NCBI GenBank assembly: GCA_016927125.1
Contig: JAFGNG010000047.1
Location: forward strand, 1-6,130
Reading direction: 5' to 3'
Source: Planctomycetota bacterium
GTDB taxonomy: Bacteria; Planctomycetota; SZUA-567; JAFGNG01
Length of the DNA stretch: 6,130 nucleotides
This document shows positions 1 to 5,968 of this stretch, piece after piece. The translations under genes and the position numbers were made by a program. How positions within the stretch are numbered: position 1 is the first letter of the stretch; each line of letters starts with the position of its first letter. The notes under the pieces are model-generated. The model searched no databases and was not told the DNA's origin. It saw nothing but the letters and a program-made list of their open reading frames with translations.

Positions 1-335
1 GCCACCACGATCGGCTTGCCGGTGGTGCCGCTGGAGGCATGCAGGCGCACAACCTCGTGCATTGAGCTGGCAAAGAGCCCGAAGGGGTAGGTGTCGCGCA
101 GATCCGTCTTGACCGTGAAGGGCAGCCTGGCAATGTCTTCCAAGCTCTTGATCTGGCTGGGCGTAACCTTGTGCTCCTCCATCCGCGAGGAGAGAAAGGC
201 CACGCACTCGTAGGCCCGGCGCACCACGGTCTGCAGCCGCCCGAGCTGCAAGGCGCGGAGTTGCTCTACCGGCAGGAAATCCGGCGCGCTGACCGGATGA
301 AAAGCGCTCTCATGATCATTCCACATCTCACCCAT
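1..335 (-). CDS. paaK: Phenylacetate-CoA ligase, N-terminal part (runs off left edge)
   Basis: This adenylate-forming enzyme would activate phenylacetate, or a related aryl acid, to its CoA thioester using ATP in the cytoplasm. The visible 111 codons match the family's N-terminal region. There is a helical start, then SLEDIARLPFTVKTDLR at about residues 64-80, then YPFGLFA at about 83-89. The ATP/AMP-binding P-loop SSGTTGKP lies at about 101-108. Family members are usually about 430 residues, so roughly three quarters lies outside the window. The ATG at 333-335 is preceded by AGGGGG about six bases upstream and is the natural start, since the protein aligns from its first residues. No partner such as indolepyruvate oxidoreductase is visible, so a catabolic or amino-acid-fermentation role is inferred from the family only. 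The exact acid substrate cannot be read from this fragment. Confidence 0.93.
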   Translation of the reverse strand, partial: MGEMWNDHESAFHPVSAPDFLPVEQLRALQLGRLQTVVRRAYECVAFLSSRMEEHKVTPSQIKSLEDIARLPFTVKTDLRDTYPFGLFASSMHEVVRLHASSGTTGKPIVV

Positions 336-404
336 AGGTTGCCCCCTGTCAAAAAGAATTTAATCAGGCATGTGATATCCGGAATCATACGGACACAATG
401 ATCC

Positions 405-431
405 TTTATCATGAGAATGAAAAAAAGTCAA
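405..431 (-). promoter_or_regulatory. Possible sigma70-type promoter for the phenylacetate-CoA ligase gene
   Basis: Read on the minus strand, TTGACT (426-431) is a good -35 box. It is followed either by GATAAA (405-410) at a 15-base spacing or by TAAAGG (403-408) at 17 bases. Neither -10 is strong. The element lies in the 124-nt gap upstream of the ligase gene, about 70 nt before its ATG, which is the right place. No convincing terminator separates it from the preceding membrane-protein gene, so read-through is also possible. Confidence 0.3.
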
Positions 432-459
432 GGGATTGGCGGGCTATAAGTTGGGAAGA

Positions 460-975
460 TCAACCGGCAAAATCTTCGGCAATCTCCATCTCCTCGTGGC
501 GATAGAGCGATTGCACAATCCGCGCGCGTACTGCCATGAAGAAACATGCGAAGAGCAGAGCGTAAAGGATAGTTATAAGCGCAACTGCTGAGCCTGACAT
601 TAATGCATAAATATCAGCACTATAACTACCAAGCATATTAATTACTCCAATCAGGGTACCGACCACCCCACCAATAAGAGCCGCCCATAGAGCTATGCCG
701 CAGGAGACAATCGCGGCCTCCGCGTCTTCAATGCTGGTAATCTTACCACTGATGGAAGCGTAAATGGACTTTAACAAATTGCCCACTCCCGAAGTAATCA
801 GCAATGCGCCGAGGATAAAGGCAAAAACAATTAGAAAGGAAGGTATATCAAGATATTCTTGTCGCAGTCTATATAAGCCAATAACCAGGATTGTAAACAC
901 AATCAGAATCACAATGCCAATAATGAATGAAGCCGGGTGGGCGGTATTTTTTTTCTCGCTGCTATCAATAACCAT
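460..975 (-). CDS. Small four-helix membrane protein, MotA/TolQ/ExbB-like C-terminal half
   Basis: The 171-residue product has four hydrophobic segments at about residues 16-36, 46-66, 89-115 and 125-149. The N-terminal tail is short and charged, and the C-terminal tail (about 150-171) is acidic. The last two segments look like the channel-forming helices of MotA/TolQ/ExbB proteins. A GGVVGTLIGVINML stretch (102-115) is followed by SGSAVALITILYALLFA (127-143), which matches the G-x-x-GT-x-x-G and AVALxTxLY patterns of that family. The large cytoplasmic domain normally found between helices 2 and 3 of MotA is cut to about 22 residues. No MotB/ExbD-type partner is present in the window. The ATG at 973-975 has AAGGGAG (983-989) seven bases upstream, which supports the start. 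The gene is visibly more AT-rich than its neighbours. It could instead be an unrelated membrane protein. The family link is my inference from motifs, and its function is unknown. Confidence 0.8.
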   Translation of the reverse strand: MVIDSSEKKNTAHPASFIIGIVILIVFTILVIGLYRLRQEYLDIPSFLIVFAFILGALLITSGVGNLLKSIYASISGKITSIEDAEAAIVSCGIALWAALIGGVVGTLIGVINMLGSYSADIYALMSGSAVALITILYALLFACFFMAVRARIVQSLYRHEEMEIAEDFAG

Positions 976-1072
976 TGGATTACTCCCTTGAATAAAATTT
1001 CTGAAAGTCAGACAACTGTCTTAATTCATCGGCAAATCTGGGGATTTTCTGCAGGGAAAGAGTAGTTGCCGG

Positions 1073-2248
1073 TTAAGGTTTAATTGCTTCCAGGATGGCT
1101 TCGGCAGCGCGGCGGCTGGCGCCGGGCCCGCCGAGGAGGTTACGCAGGGAGAGAAGCTTTTGCTTCATATACACCCGGCGGATTTCGTCGCCGAGAACGG
1201 CCTCGGCCTCGGCAGCGATCCGCTCCCCTTCCGCTTCATTTTGGAGCAGCTCCGGGATAATTACCTCGTCCTGGGGATTTTCCGCAAAATCGCAGAGCAG
1301 CAGGTTCGGTAGGGTGAAATGCTTAATCCGCGCCATCCTGGTAATCAGCCAATGCGTGACAGCGGAGATCTTGTAAATGCCGACCATGGGTGTGCCGTAG
1401 AGCGCGGCCTCCAGGGTGGCGGTGCCGCTGGTTGCCAAGAGCAGATCGCTTGCGGCCATGACTTCATGCGCGCGGCCGCTCAGGACCGGGAATCCTTTCA
1501 ACTCGCAACCGGAAAGCTCTGCCAGCACTTTTTTATTCATTTGCGGAGAAGCGGCAATTATGAATCTTCGCCCGGGTCGGGTCGCCTGCATGATCCGCGC
1601 GGCCTCAAGGAGCGGCGGCAACAACCGGCGCACCTCTCCCTGGCGGCTTCCCGGCAACAAGCCGATGAGTTCCGCCTCCGGGTTGATGTCAAGCTCACTA
1701 CGCAGCTTCTTGCCATCTTCCTCAAGAGCAAGCTGGTCCAGCAGCGGATTACCTACGAAGCGGCTCTGAATGCCCTCCGCCTGCAGCAGCTTCGGCTCGA
1801 AGGGGAAGATGCAGAGGATTTCATCAATCCACTGGCGCAGCTTCTTCACCCGCCGGTAATTCCACGCCCAGAACTTCGGGCAGATGTAATAGATAATTTT
1901 TTGGCCGGGGTTGGCCTGCTTGATGCGCTTGGCAAGGCGGACATGGAAGCCGGGGTAATCAACCAGGACCACCACCTCCGGTTTAGTTTCAAGAATATGC
2001 CGAGCGCATTGCTTGAGCAAGCGGCTGTAATCGCCCAGGTGCGCGAGCACCTCGGTGAAGCCGGTGACCGCGACCGCGCTGGCATCGGCAATCGTCTGGG
2101 CGCCGGCCTCGCGCAGTAGTTCCCCGCCCATGGCAGTGAGGCGCACCGTATGGTCCAGCCTGAGAAGCTCGCGCAAGAGGCAAGCCGCGTGCTGTTCGCC
2201 GGAGGGTTCGCCGACTGAGAGATAAATGTGGTTAGTCTTTTCCGCCAC
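1073..2248 (-). CDS. lpxB: Lipid-A-disaccharide synthase
   Basis: LpxB is a GT19-family peripheral membrane glycosyltransferase. It joins UDP-2,3-diacylglucosamine and 2,3-diacylglucosamine 1-phosphate (lipid X), giving the beta-1,6 disaccharide of lipid A. The 391-residue length fits the family (382 in E. coli). Recognisable blocks are VGEPSGEQHAA (12-22), GGELLREAG (41-49) and VDYPGFHV (96-103), whose D97 matches the catalytic Asp region. ICPKFWAWNYRRVKKL (122-137), FVGNPLLD (164-171), LLPGSRQGEV (197-206), SGTATLEAALYGTPMV (274-289) and LPNLLL (313-318) follow. Translation starts at a GTG (2246-2248) with CAGGA (2256-2260) seven bases upstream. The gene sits 24 nt behind the macro-domain gene and is probably co-transcribed with it and the O-antigen ligase-like gene. 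The usual lpxA/fabZ neighbours are absent here. Confidence 0.97.
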   Translation of the reverse strand: MAEKTNHIYLSVGEPSGEQHAACLLRELLRLDHTVRLTAMGGELLREAGAQTIADASAVAVTGFTEVLAHLGDYSRLLKQCARHILETKPEVVVLVDYPGFHVRLAKRIKQANPGQKIIYYICPKFWAWNYRRVKKLRQWIDEILCIFPFEPKLLQAEGIQSRFVGNPLLDQLALEEDGKKLRSELDINPEAELIGLLPGSRQGEVRRLLPPLLEAARIMQATRPGRRFIIAASPQMNKKVLAELSGCELKGFPVLSGRAHEVMAASDLLLATSGTATLEAALYGTPMVGIYKISAVTHWLITRMARIKHFTLPNLLLCDFAENPQDEVIIPELLQNEAEGERIAAEAEAVLGDEIRRVYMKQKLLSLRNLLGGPGASRRAAEAILEAIKP

Positions 2249-2255
2249 GGATTAT

Positions 2256-2260
2256 TCCTG
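2256..2260 (-). promoter_or_regulatory. Ribosome binding site deciding the lpxB GTG start
   Basis: CAGGA on the minus strand lies seven bases before the GTG at 2246-2248. No ATG in this frame lies close to a comparable site, and the family's N-terminal beta strand begins only a few residues after this GTG. The non-ATG start is therefore the best choice. Confidence 0.65.
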
Positions 2261-2272
2261 TTTAATTTTAGC

Positions 2273-2809
2273 TCACGCCAGCAATTCTGCCAGCGCGTCG
2301 GAGTATGCCTGGTAGGTTCGGGAATCGTAAAGCACGAAGCGCACCAGTTCCAAGCCTTCGTGCTCCAGCAGGAAATCCGATACCGTGCTGAGCGCCACGC
2401 CCGCGGCTTCCTCCAGGGGATAACCATAGACCCCGGTACTGACCGAGGGGAAGGCAATGCTGGCGAGCCCATTCTCCAGCGCGACCTCCAGGCTTCTGCG
2501 GTAACAGCTTGCCAGCGCCTTGGCCTCGCCCTTGCCGCCGCCGTGCCAGACCGGGCCGGCGGTATGGATCACATGCTTGGCGGGCAGGTCGCCCGCGCCA
2601 GTGATAACTGCGTCGCCGGTTTCACAGCGGCCAATCCGGCGGCACTCCGCCATAATAGCCGGCCCGCCCGCGTTATGGATGGCCCCGTCCACCCCGCCAC
2701 CGCCGCGCAGCCCGCAGTTGGCCGCGTTGGCAATGGCATCGGTAGCCTCGTGGGTAATGTCGCCCTCCACCAGCTCCAGCCGGGTAGTATTGATTACGCA
2801 TTTATCCAT
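2273..2809 (-). CDS. Macro-domain protein (ADP-ribose / O-acetyl-ADP-ribose binding hydrolase)
   Basis: The 178-residue protein is a single macro domain of the MacroD/YmdB type. Such proteins bind ADP-ribose and can deacetylate O-acetyl-ADP-ribose or remove ADP-ribose from acidic residues. Visible signatures are VEGDIT (14-19), AIANAAN (25-31) and GGGGVDGAIH (36-45), which contains the catalytic-type Asp D41. CETGDA (62-67), VIHTAGPVW (80-88) and the phosphate-binding loop FPSVSTGVYGYP (120-131) follow. All ligand-binding and catalytic motifs are intact, so an active enzyme is likely. Its ATG overlaps the stop of the upstream O-antigen ligase-like gene by 8 nt (ATGGATAA), and AGGGGAG lies just ahead of it, which points to translational coupling. 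The lpxB gene follows after 24 nt. Why an ADP-ribose enzyme sits between two LPS genes is not evident. Its true substrate is unknown. Confidence 0.95.
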   Translation of the reverse strand: MDKCVINTTRLELVEGDITHEATDAIANAANCGLRGGGGVDGAIHNAGGPAIMAECRRIGRCETGDAVITGAGDLPAKHVIHTAGPVWHGGGKGEAKALASCYRRSLEVALENGLASIAFPSVSTGVYGYPLEEAAGVALSTVSDFLLEHEGLELVRFVLYDSRTYQAYSDALAELLA

Positions 2810-4160
2810 CCTGCTCCCCTTCCCCGCGTCTCTTTATGATGACAGCGCTTTCCCCGTTGCCCGCCCGGCTTAACGCCAGGGCAATGATAAATGCCAGCGC
2901 CCCGCCCACCCCGCGCACCATCGGGCTGGTGAACCAGCCGGCAATGCCAAGCCCCGCGAGCGCGGCAAGCACCACCCATCCTCCCCAGTCATTGCGGGTA
3001 ATTTTTTCTACCGCGCTTACCGCCAGGTTGGCTAATAGTAATAGCAAAACCGCTGCTCCCACCAATCCCAATTCGCTGGCGGCAAGGAAAAACCAGCTGA
3101 AGCTGAAGGGTTCGTTGGCCTTGACATTATAGAGTTCCGGGATATCGGTCTGCCCGGCAGGCAGGTTGATTCCGGCGTAGTATTCATTCACCCGCTTGCC
3201 GTACTGCCCCAACCCCACCCCGTTAAAAGGATTGTCCGCAATCATCTCCAGGTTGGCGCTCCAGCGGTAGTAGCGCATGGTGTGCTCACGGGTGGTGAGG
3301 CCGGTTTCGGGATCCTTGAAGGGGACATATACCTGTACCGAATCGATCAGGGCGTTGAGATTGTTCGCGGGTTTGAGTATAAAAAAGAAGACCGGGAGTA
3401 TTATTACCAAAAAAATAATTCCCGGTGACCAAGCCTTGTCATACTTAGATGCTACCATCATCATAATCAGTGCGGCAAGCAATACGCCGAGAAAAGGCCC
3501 GCCGGAGGTGCAAAAGTATAGCCCGGCAACAACTGCCAGGGAGCCGATTAAAAGTTTCAGGCGCGAGTGTTTTTGGTTGAGCCATGGGAAAGCCAGCATT
3601 ACCGGCCCCCATAGCACTAAAAAGCTCCCATAGCTGTTACGGTTGAGTAACCAGCCGCCCTGAAAGTGGCCGATCTTGCCGAAATACTCAGCCATGATAT
3701 AAACTGAGGCGACTGTAAGCATCCCGGTTAAACAGAATACTGTAACCGCCCGCTTGCGCCAAACAGGATCGGAAAGCAAGGTGTGAAAGACCAGCACTGC
3801 CAGCAATAAATACTCAATCCACTGGAGCAATGATTTCGCAAAGAGACTCTTGGCATTGTCATAAGAGAACTTAGCGCCCAAGGCGCTGAGGAGCGCAAAA
3901 ACAATTAAAACCGGTAGGATGTAGGCAGATCTCGAAAACGCTTTAAATCTTTTAGGCAAGTCCCCCGCTTTAAACCAGGCCAGCAAAAGCCAAAGCGCCA
4001 CTATCCAAATCACCGGCTCGAAGGGGGTGAGGGTGAGCGCGCGCTTCGAAGTTAGCGGCATTTGCAGGCCAAACGCCAGCGGGATCAACGCTACCGCAAT
4101 GAGCGCGGCTATGCCCCATGCCTGGGATGGGACCGGGGATTTGCTCTCTTTTATCAGCAT
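2802..4160 (-). CDS. O-antigen ligase/polymerase family (Wzy_C/WaaL-like) membrane protein
   Basis: The 452-residue protein has about ten to twelve hydrophobic segments and one large hydrophilic loop late in the chain (about residues 279-350). This is the architecture of WaaL/Wzy glycan ligases and polymerases of the inner membrane. The loop carries RYYRWSANLEMIADNPFNGVG (about 296-316), a form of the W-x-A-L-E-M-I-x-D-N-P-x-x-G-V-G signature. NRNSYGSF (173-180) fits the conserved N-R-N/A region, and SELGLVG (362-368) marks the helix after the loop. The family joins or extends lipid-linked glycans on the periplasmic side. The His-Asn pair common about nine residues before ELGxxG is not seen here. 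I start it at ATG 4158-4160, with AAAGGGTG (4169-4176) ahead. An ATG at 4215-4217 would add 19 polar residues and lacks a Shine-Dalgarno. Ligase versus polymerase cannot be decided from sequence alone, so I give no symbol. Confidence 0.87.
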   Translation of the reverse strand: MLIKESKSPVPSQAWGIAALIAVALIPLAFGLQMPLTSKRALTLTPFEPVIWIVALWLLLAWFKAGDLPKRFKAFSRSAYILPVLIVFALLSALGAKFSYDNAKSLFAKSLLQWIEYLLLAVLVFHTLLSDPVWRKRAVTVFCLTGMLTVASVYIMAEYFGKIGHFQGGWLLNRNSYGSFLVLWGPVMLAFPWLNQKHSRLKLLIGSLAVVAGLYFCTSGGPFLGVLLAALIMMMVASKYDKAWSPGIIFLVIILPVFFFILKPANNLNALIDSVQVYVPFKDPETGLTTREHTMRYYRWSANLEMIADNPFNGVGLGQYGKRVNEYYAGINLPAGQTDIPELYNVKANEPFSFSWFFLAASELGLVGAAVLLLLLANLAVSAVEKITRNDWGGWVVLAALAGLGIAGWFTSPMVRGVGGALAFIIALALSRAGNGESAVIIKRRGEGEQDG

Positions 4161-4168
4161 GGCTGTAA

Positions 4169-4176
4169 CACCCTTT
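4169..4176 (-). promoter_or_regulatory. Ribosome binding site deciding the O-antigen ligase-like start
   Basis: AAAGGGTG on the minus strand lies eight bases before the ATG at 4158-4160. The alternative in-frame ATG at 4215-4217 has no purine-rich site before it, and it would add a polar stretch ahead of the first membrane segment. Confidence 0.6.
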
Positions 4177-4186
4177 CTGCAAAATT

Positions 4187-4212
4187 GGTTATCACCATGG
4201 TGCCCCTTAACC
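4187..4212. promoter_or_regulatory. Nested inverted repeat, possible operator
   Basis: A perfect 10-base palindrome CACCATGGTG (4193-4202) is flanked by GGTTA (4187-4191) and TAACC (4208-4212), which are also complementary. The arms are unequally spaced (1 and 5 bases). It lies in the divergent intergenic region, 27 to 52 bases ahead of the O-antigen ligase-like start. A palindrome without a loop favours a protein-binding site over an RNA hairpin. Chance occurrence is possible. Confidence 0.25.
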
Positions 4213-4300
4213 CTCATTGTCGGGTTTGCTGTAACTTAATCAAGAAGAACTTTTTAGCCTCGCCATGAGATAAAATATTGCCTGCTACTCGCCGATCTGC

Positions 4301-4328
4301 GGAGGTGGCGGCAATGAATAAACCTTGA
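4301..4328 (+). other. Consensus Shine-Dalgarno with four-codon ORF (possible leader)
   Basis: GGAGGT (4301-4306) is a full consensus ribosome binding site placed seven bases before ATG (4314-4316). The ORF then reads Met-Asn-Lys-Pro and stops at TGA (4326-4328), 57 nt before the psd start. The stop overlaps the proposed -35 box of the psd promoter, so this ORF would be translated only from a transcript that begins further upstream. It may be a minimal leader peptide, or a chance or relic site. Confidence 0.25.
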
Positions 4329-4353
4329 CTTATCCTGTAATTCGAAATACTCT
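4325..4353 (+). promoter_or_regulatory. Probable sigma70-type promoter of psd-pssA
   Basis: TTGACT (4325-4330) and TACTCT (4348-4353) match five of six and four of six consensus bases, with the ideal 17-base spacer. Transcription would begin near 4360, leaving a leader of about 25 nt that contains the AAGGAAG ribosome binding site of psd. This short leader also rules out the TTG at 4353 as the psd start if the promoter is real. Confidence 0.5.
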
Positions 4354-4372
4354 TGACGCTTTATCAACCTGC

Positions 4373-4379
4373 AAGGAAG
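4373..4379 (+). promoter_or_regulatory. Ribosome binding site deciding the psd start
   Basis: AAGGAAG lies six bases before the ATG at 4386-4388. This favours that ATG over the in-frame TTG at 4353 and the later ATG at 4395. Confidence 0.8.
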
Positions 4380-4385
4380 CATCTT

Positions 4386-5051
4386 ATGATAAAAATGCTG
4401 GGCCTGACTGAATATGGCAAACCGCAGATTATTACCTGCGGGCTGATTGCCCTGTTGCTGTGCGCAATCTCATTTGCCGCTGGGATCTCGTGGTTTGCCG
4501 TGCTTCCGCTGTTGCTGTTCGGGTGGGTGCTGTATTTCTTCCGCGATCCCGAAAGGATCCCGCCGGAAAACCCCCTCGCGGTGCTGAGCCCCGCCGACGG
4601 GGTAATCACCCACATCGAGGAGCGTGATGAGCCAGACTTTATCCAAGGCCGCGCCTTGATGATCGGGATCTTCCTCTCCGTCTTCGATGTCCACCTCAAC
4701 CGCGCCCCCTTCCCCGGGACGGTGCGTTTTATTAAGTATAAAGAGGGCAGCTTTCTGGACGCGCGCGCGGCAGACAGCTCCACCCGCAATGAAGCGAATT
4801 CTATCGGCATTGCCACCGCGCACCCCGAAGCCAAGAAGATGCTGGTCAAACAGATTGCCGGGCTGATCGCGCGCCGGATTGTCTGCGCTTGCGAGGAAGG
4901 CGCTGAACTCGCGGCCGGGGAGTGCGTAGGTATGATTAAATTCGGCAGCCGCACCGAGCTTTACCTCCCCGCCGAGGCCGCCTTTGCCGTGCAGGCCAAG
5001 GTGGGCGACAAGGTTTATGCCGGAACCACTGTCCTGGGAGAACTCAAATGA
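4386..5051 (+). CDS. psd: Phosphatidylserine decarboxylase proenzyme, short form
   Basis: This pyruvoyl enzyme decarboxylates phosphatidylserine to phosphatidylethanolamine at the inner membrane. The 221-residue length is typical of the short (PSD-A type) family. A hydrophobic double segment at about residues 14-51 anchors it, followed by YFFRDPERIPP (50-60). SPADG (68-72) and FDVHLNRAPFPGTV (100-113) hold the Asp and His expected of the self-cleavage triad. The cleavage site is Gly187-Ser188 within KFGSR (codons 4944-4949). Ser188 would become the pyruvoyl group of the alpha chain, leaving a small C-terminal subunit. The start at ATG 4386 is set by AAGGAAG six bases upstream. The stop overlaps the pssA start (ATGA), so the substrate-making and substrate-using enzymes are translationally coupled. 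All key residues are intact. Confidence 0.97.
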   Translation: MIKMLGLTEYGKPQIITCGLIALLLCAISFAAGISWFAVLPLLLFGWVLYFFRDPERIPPENPLAVLSPADGVITHIEERDEPDFIQGRALMIGIFLSVFDVHLNRAPFPGTVRFIKYKEGSFLDARAADSSTRNEANSIGIATAHPEAKKMLVKQIAGLIARRIVCACEEGAELAAGECVGMIKFGSRTELYLPAEAAFAVQAKVGDKVYAGTTVLGELK

Positions 5052-5941
5052 AGAACATCCATCCGCTACCCTCCATCCTGACCCTGGGCAATTTTGCTTG
5101 CGGTTTTGTCGCGATTGTGCTGGCCGCGCGTTCAATGGTTGAGGATAAAGCTATTGCCATGCTGCCGCTGCATCAAGGGCCAGCCGACCTGATTTATTTC
5201 GCCTGCGGACTGATCTTCTTTGCCATGGTCTTTGACGTGCTCGATGGCAAGGTGGCGCGCATGACCAACTCCGCCTCGCGCTTCGGCGGGGAGCTGGATA
5301 GCTTGTCCGACGTGGTGAGCTTCGGCATTGCCCCGGCGGTAATCCTCACTACCAGTTGGATCCGCATTGAGCCTGACAGCGCACGCTGGTGGAGCCTGGT
5401 CCTCGGATTCGGCTTCATCTTCGCCGCCTGCGCCTCCCTGCGGCTGGCCAGGTATAACGTCGAGATGGATGAAACCGCCAAGAATTACTTCCTCGGCATG
5501 CCCACCCCGGCCGCCGCGGGAGCGGTGGTCAGTATGTTCCTTTTGATTCACCAGCCCTGGCTCCACGAGCCCCTGGCCGGCTTCCTGGGCGATATCCTGT
5601 TGATCAAGTTGATGGCGATTTACATGCTGATCATGGGGTTGATGATGGTAACCCGGGTTCGCTATGTGCACCTTACCAATATCTTGCTGGTGGAGAGGAA
5701 GCGCTTCATGCACTTTGTGATCGCCCTCTTCTGCCTTACCCTGCTGTTGCAATGGCCTATTATTGTGATCGCCATTGGCTTCAACTGCTACGCGCTCTCC
5801 GGGATTGTCGGCGAGCTGATCATCCGCATGCGTCGGCATCGGCGGCAGGAGACTTCCGGCAAGCGCGGGAAGAATATTATCAAGCTGCCGACCGGCGATA
5901 CCTCCGACCCGGATGATGATCGCAACGTGTCCGGCGAGTAA
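5048..5941 (+). CDS. pssA: CDP-diacylglycerol--serine O-phosphatidyltransferase (phosphatidylserine synthase)
   Basis: This integral membrane CDP-alcohol phosphatidyltransferase makes phosphatidylserine from CDP-diacylglycerol and L-serine, and psd next door uses the product. The family motif D-G-x2-A-R-x8-G-x3-D-x3-D is perfect: D66, G67, A70, R71, G80, D84 and D88, the metal and CDP ligands. The FLGMPTPAAAG block (148-158) is typical of the serine-specific subgroup. About seven to eight hydrophobic segments can be seen, including one near the N-terminus (10-27). The 297-residue protein ends in a polar tail of about 38 residues, first basic (RMRRHRR, 260-266) and then acidic (DPDDD, 287-291). 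That tail is likely cytoplasmic and poorly structured. The ATG overlaps the psd stop, with GGGAG (5036-5040) seven bases ahead. The symbol marks function and does not imply the soluble E. coli-type enzyme. Confidence 0.96.
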   Translation: MKNIHPLPSILTLGNFACGFVAIVLAARSMVEDKAIAMLPLHQGPADLIYFACGLIFFAMVFDVLDGKVARMTNSASRFGGELDSLSDVVSFGIAPAVILTTSWIRIEPDSARWWSLVLGFGFIFAACASLRLARYNVEMDETAKNYFLGMPTPAAAGAVVSMFLLIHQPWLHEPLAGFLGDILLIKLMAIYMLIMGLMMVTRVRYVHLTNILLVERKRFMHFVIALFCLTLLLQWPIIVIAIGFNCYALSGIVGELIIRMRRHRRQETSGKRGKNIIKLPTGDTSDPDDDRNVSGE

Positions 5942-5968
5942 CCAAGCAGCAAGGGCAAGTATAAGCAG

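Noticed and set aside
455..480. GAAGAT/ATCTTC stem across the stop of the small membrane-protein gene, as a terminator
   Set aside because: The stem is only six pairs with an 11-base loop, partly inside the coding region, and no T-run follows directly.
1030..1071. Inverted repeat CGGCAA/TTGCCG after the lpxB stop, as a terminator
   Set aside because: The arms are six bases with a 30-base loop and no T-run follows on the minus strand. It could easily be chance. The rest of the 97-nt gap shows nothing firm beyond the ribosome binding site of the next gene.
1319..2119. A 266-codon open frame on the plus strand opposite lpxB
   Set aside because: It lies wholly inside lpxB on the other strand. 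The translation is low-complexity, rich in Arg, Gln, Leu and Ala, with no recognisable motif, while lpxB motifs are intact across the region.
4161..4217. ATG at 4215-4217 as the start of the O-antigen ligase-like protein
   Set aside because: The 19 extra residues are polar, there is no Shine-Dalgarno before this ATG, and the ATG at 4158-4160 is preceded by AAAGGGTG.
4162..4235. Direct repeat GCTGTAAC at 4162-4169 and 4228-4235
   Set aside because: An 8-base repeat 66 bases apart is expected fairly often by chance in a region of this size. One copy abuts the ribosome binding site and has no clear partner structure.
4353..4385. TTG at 4353 as the start of psd
   Set aside because: It has no ribosome binding site of its own and overlaps the proposed -10 box. 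ATG 4386 has AAGGAAG at six bases.
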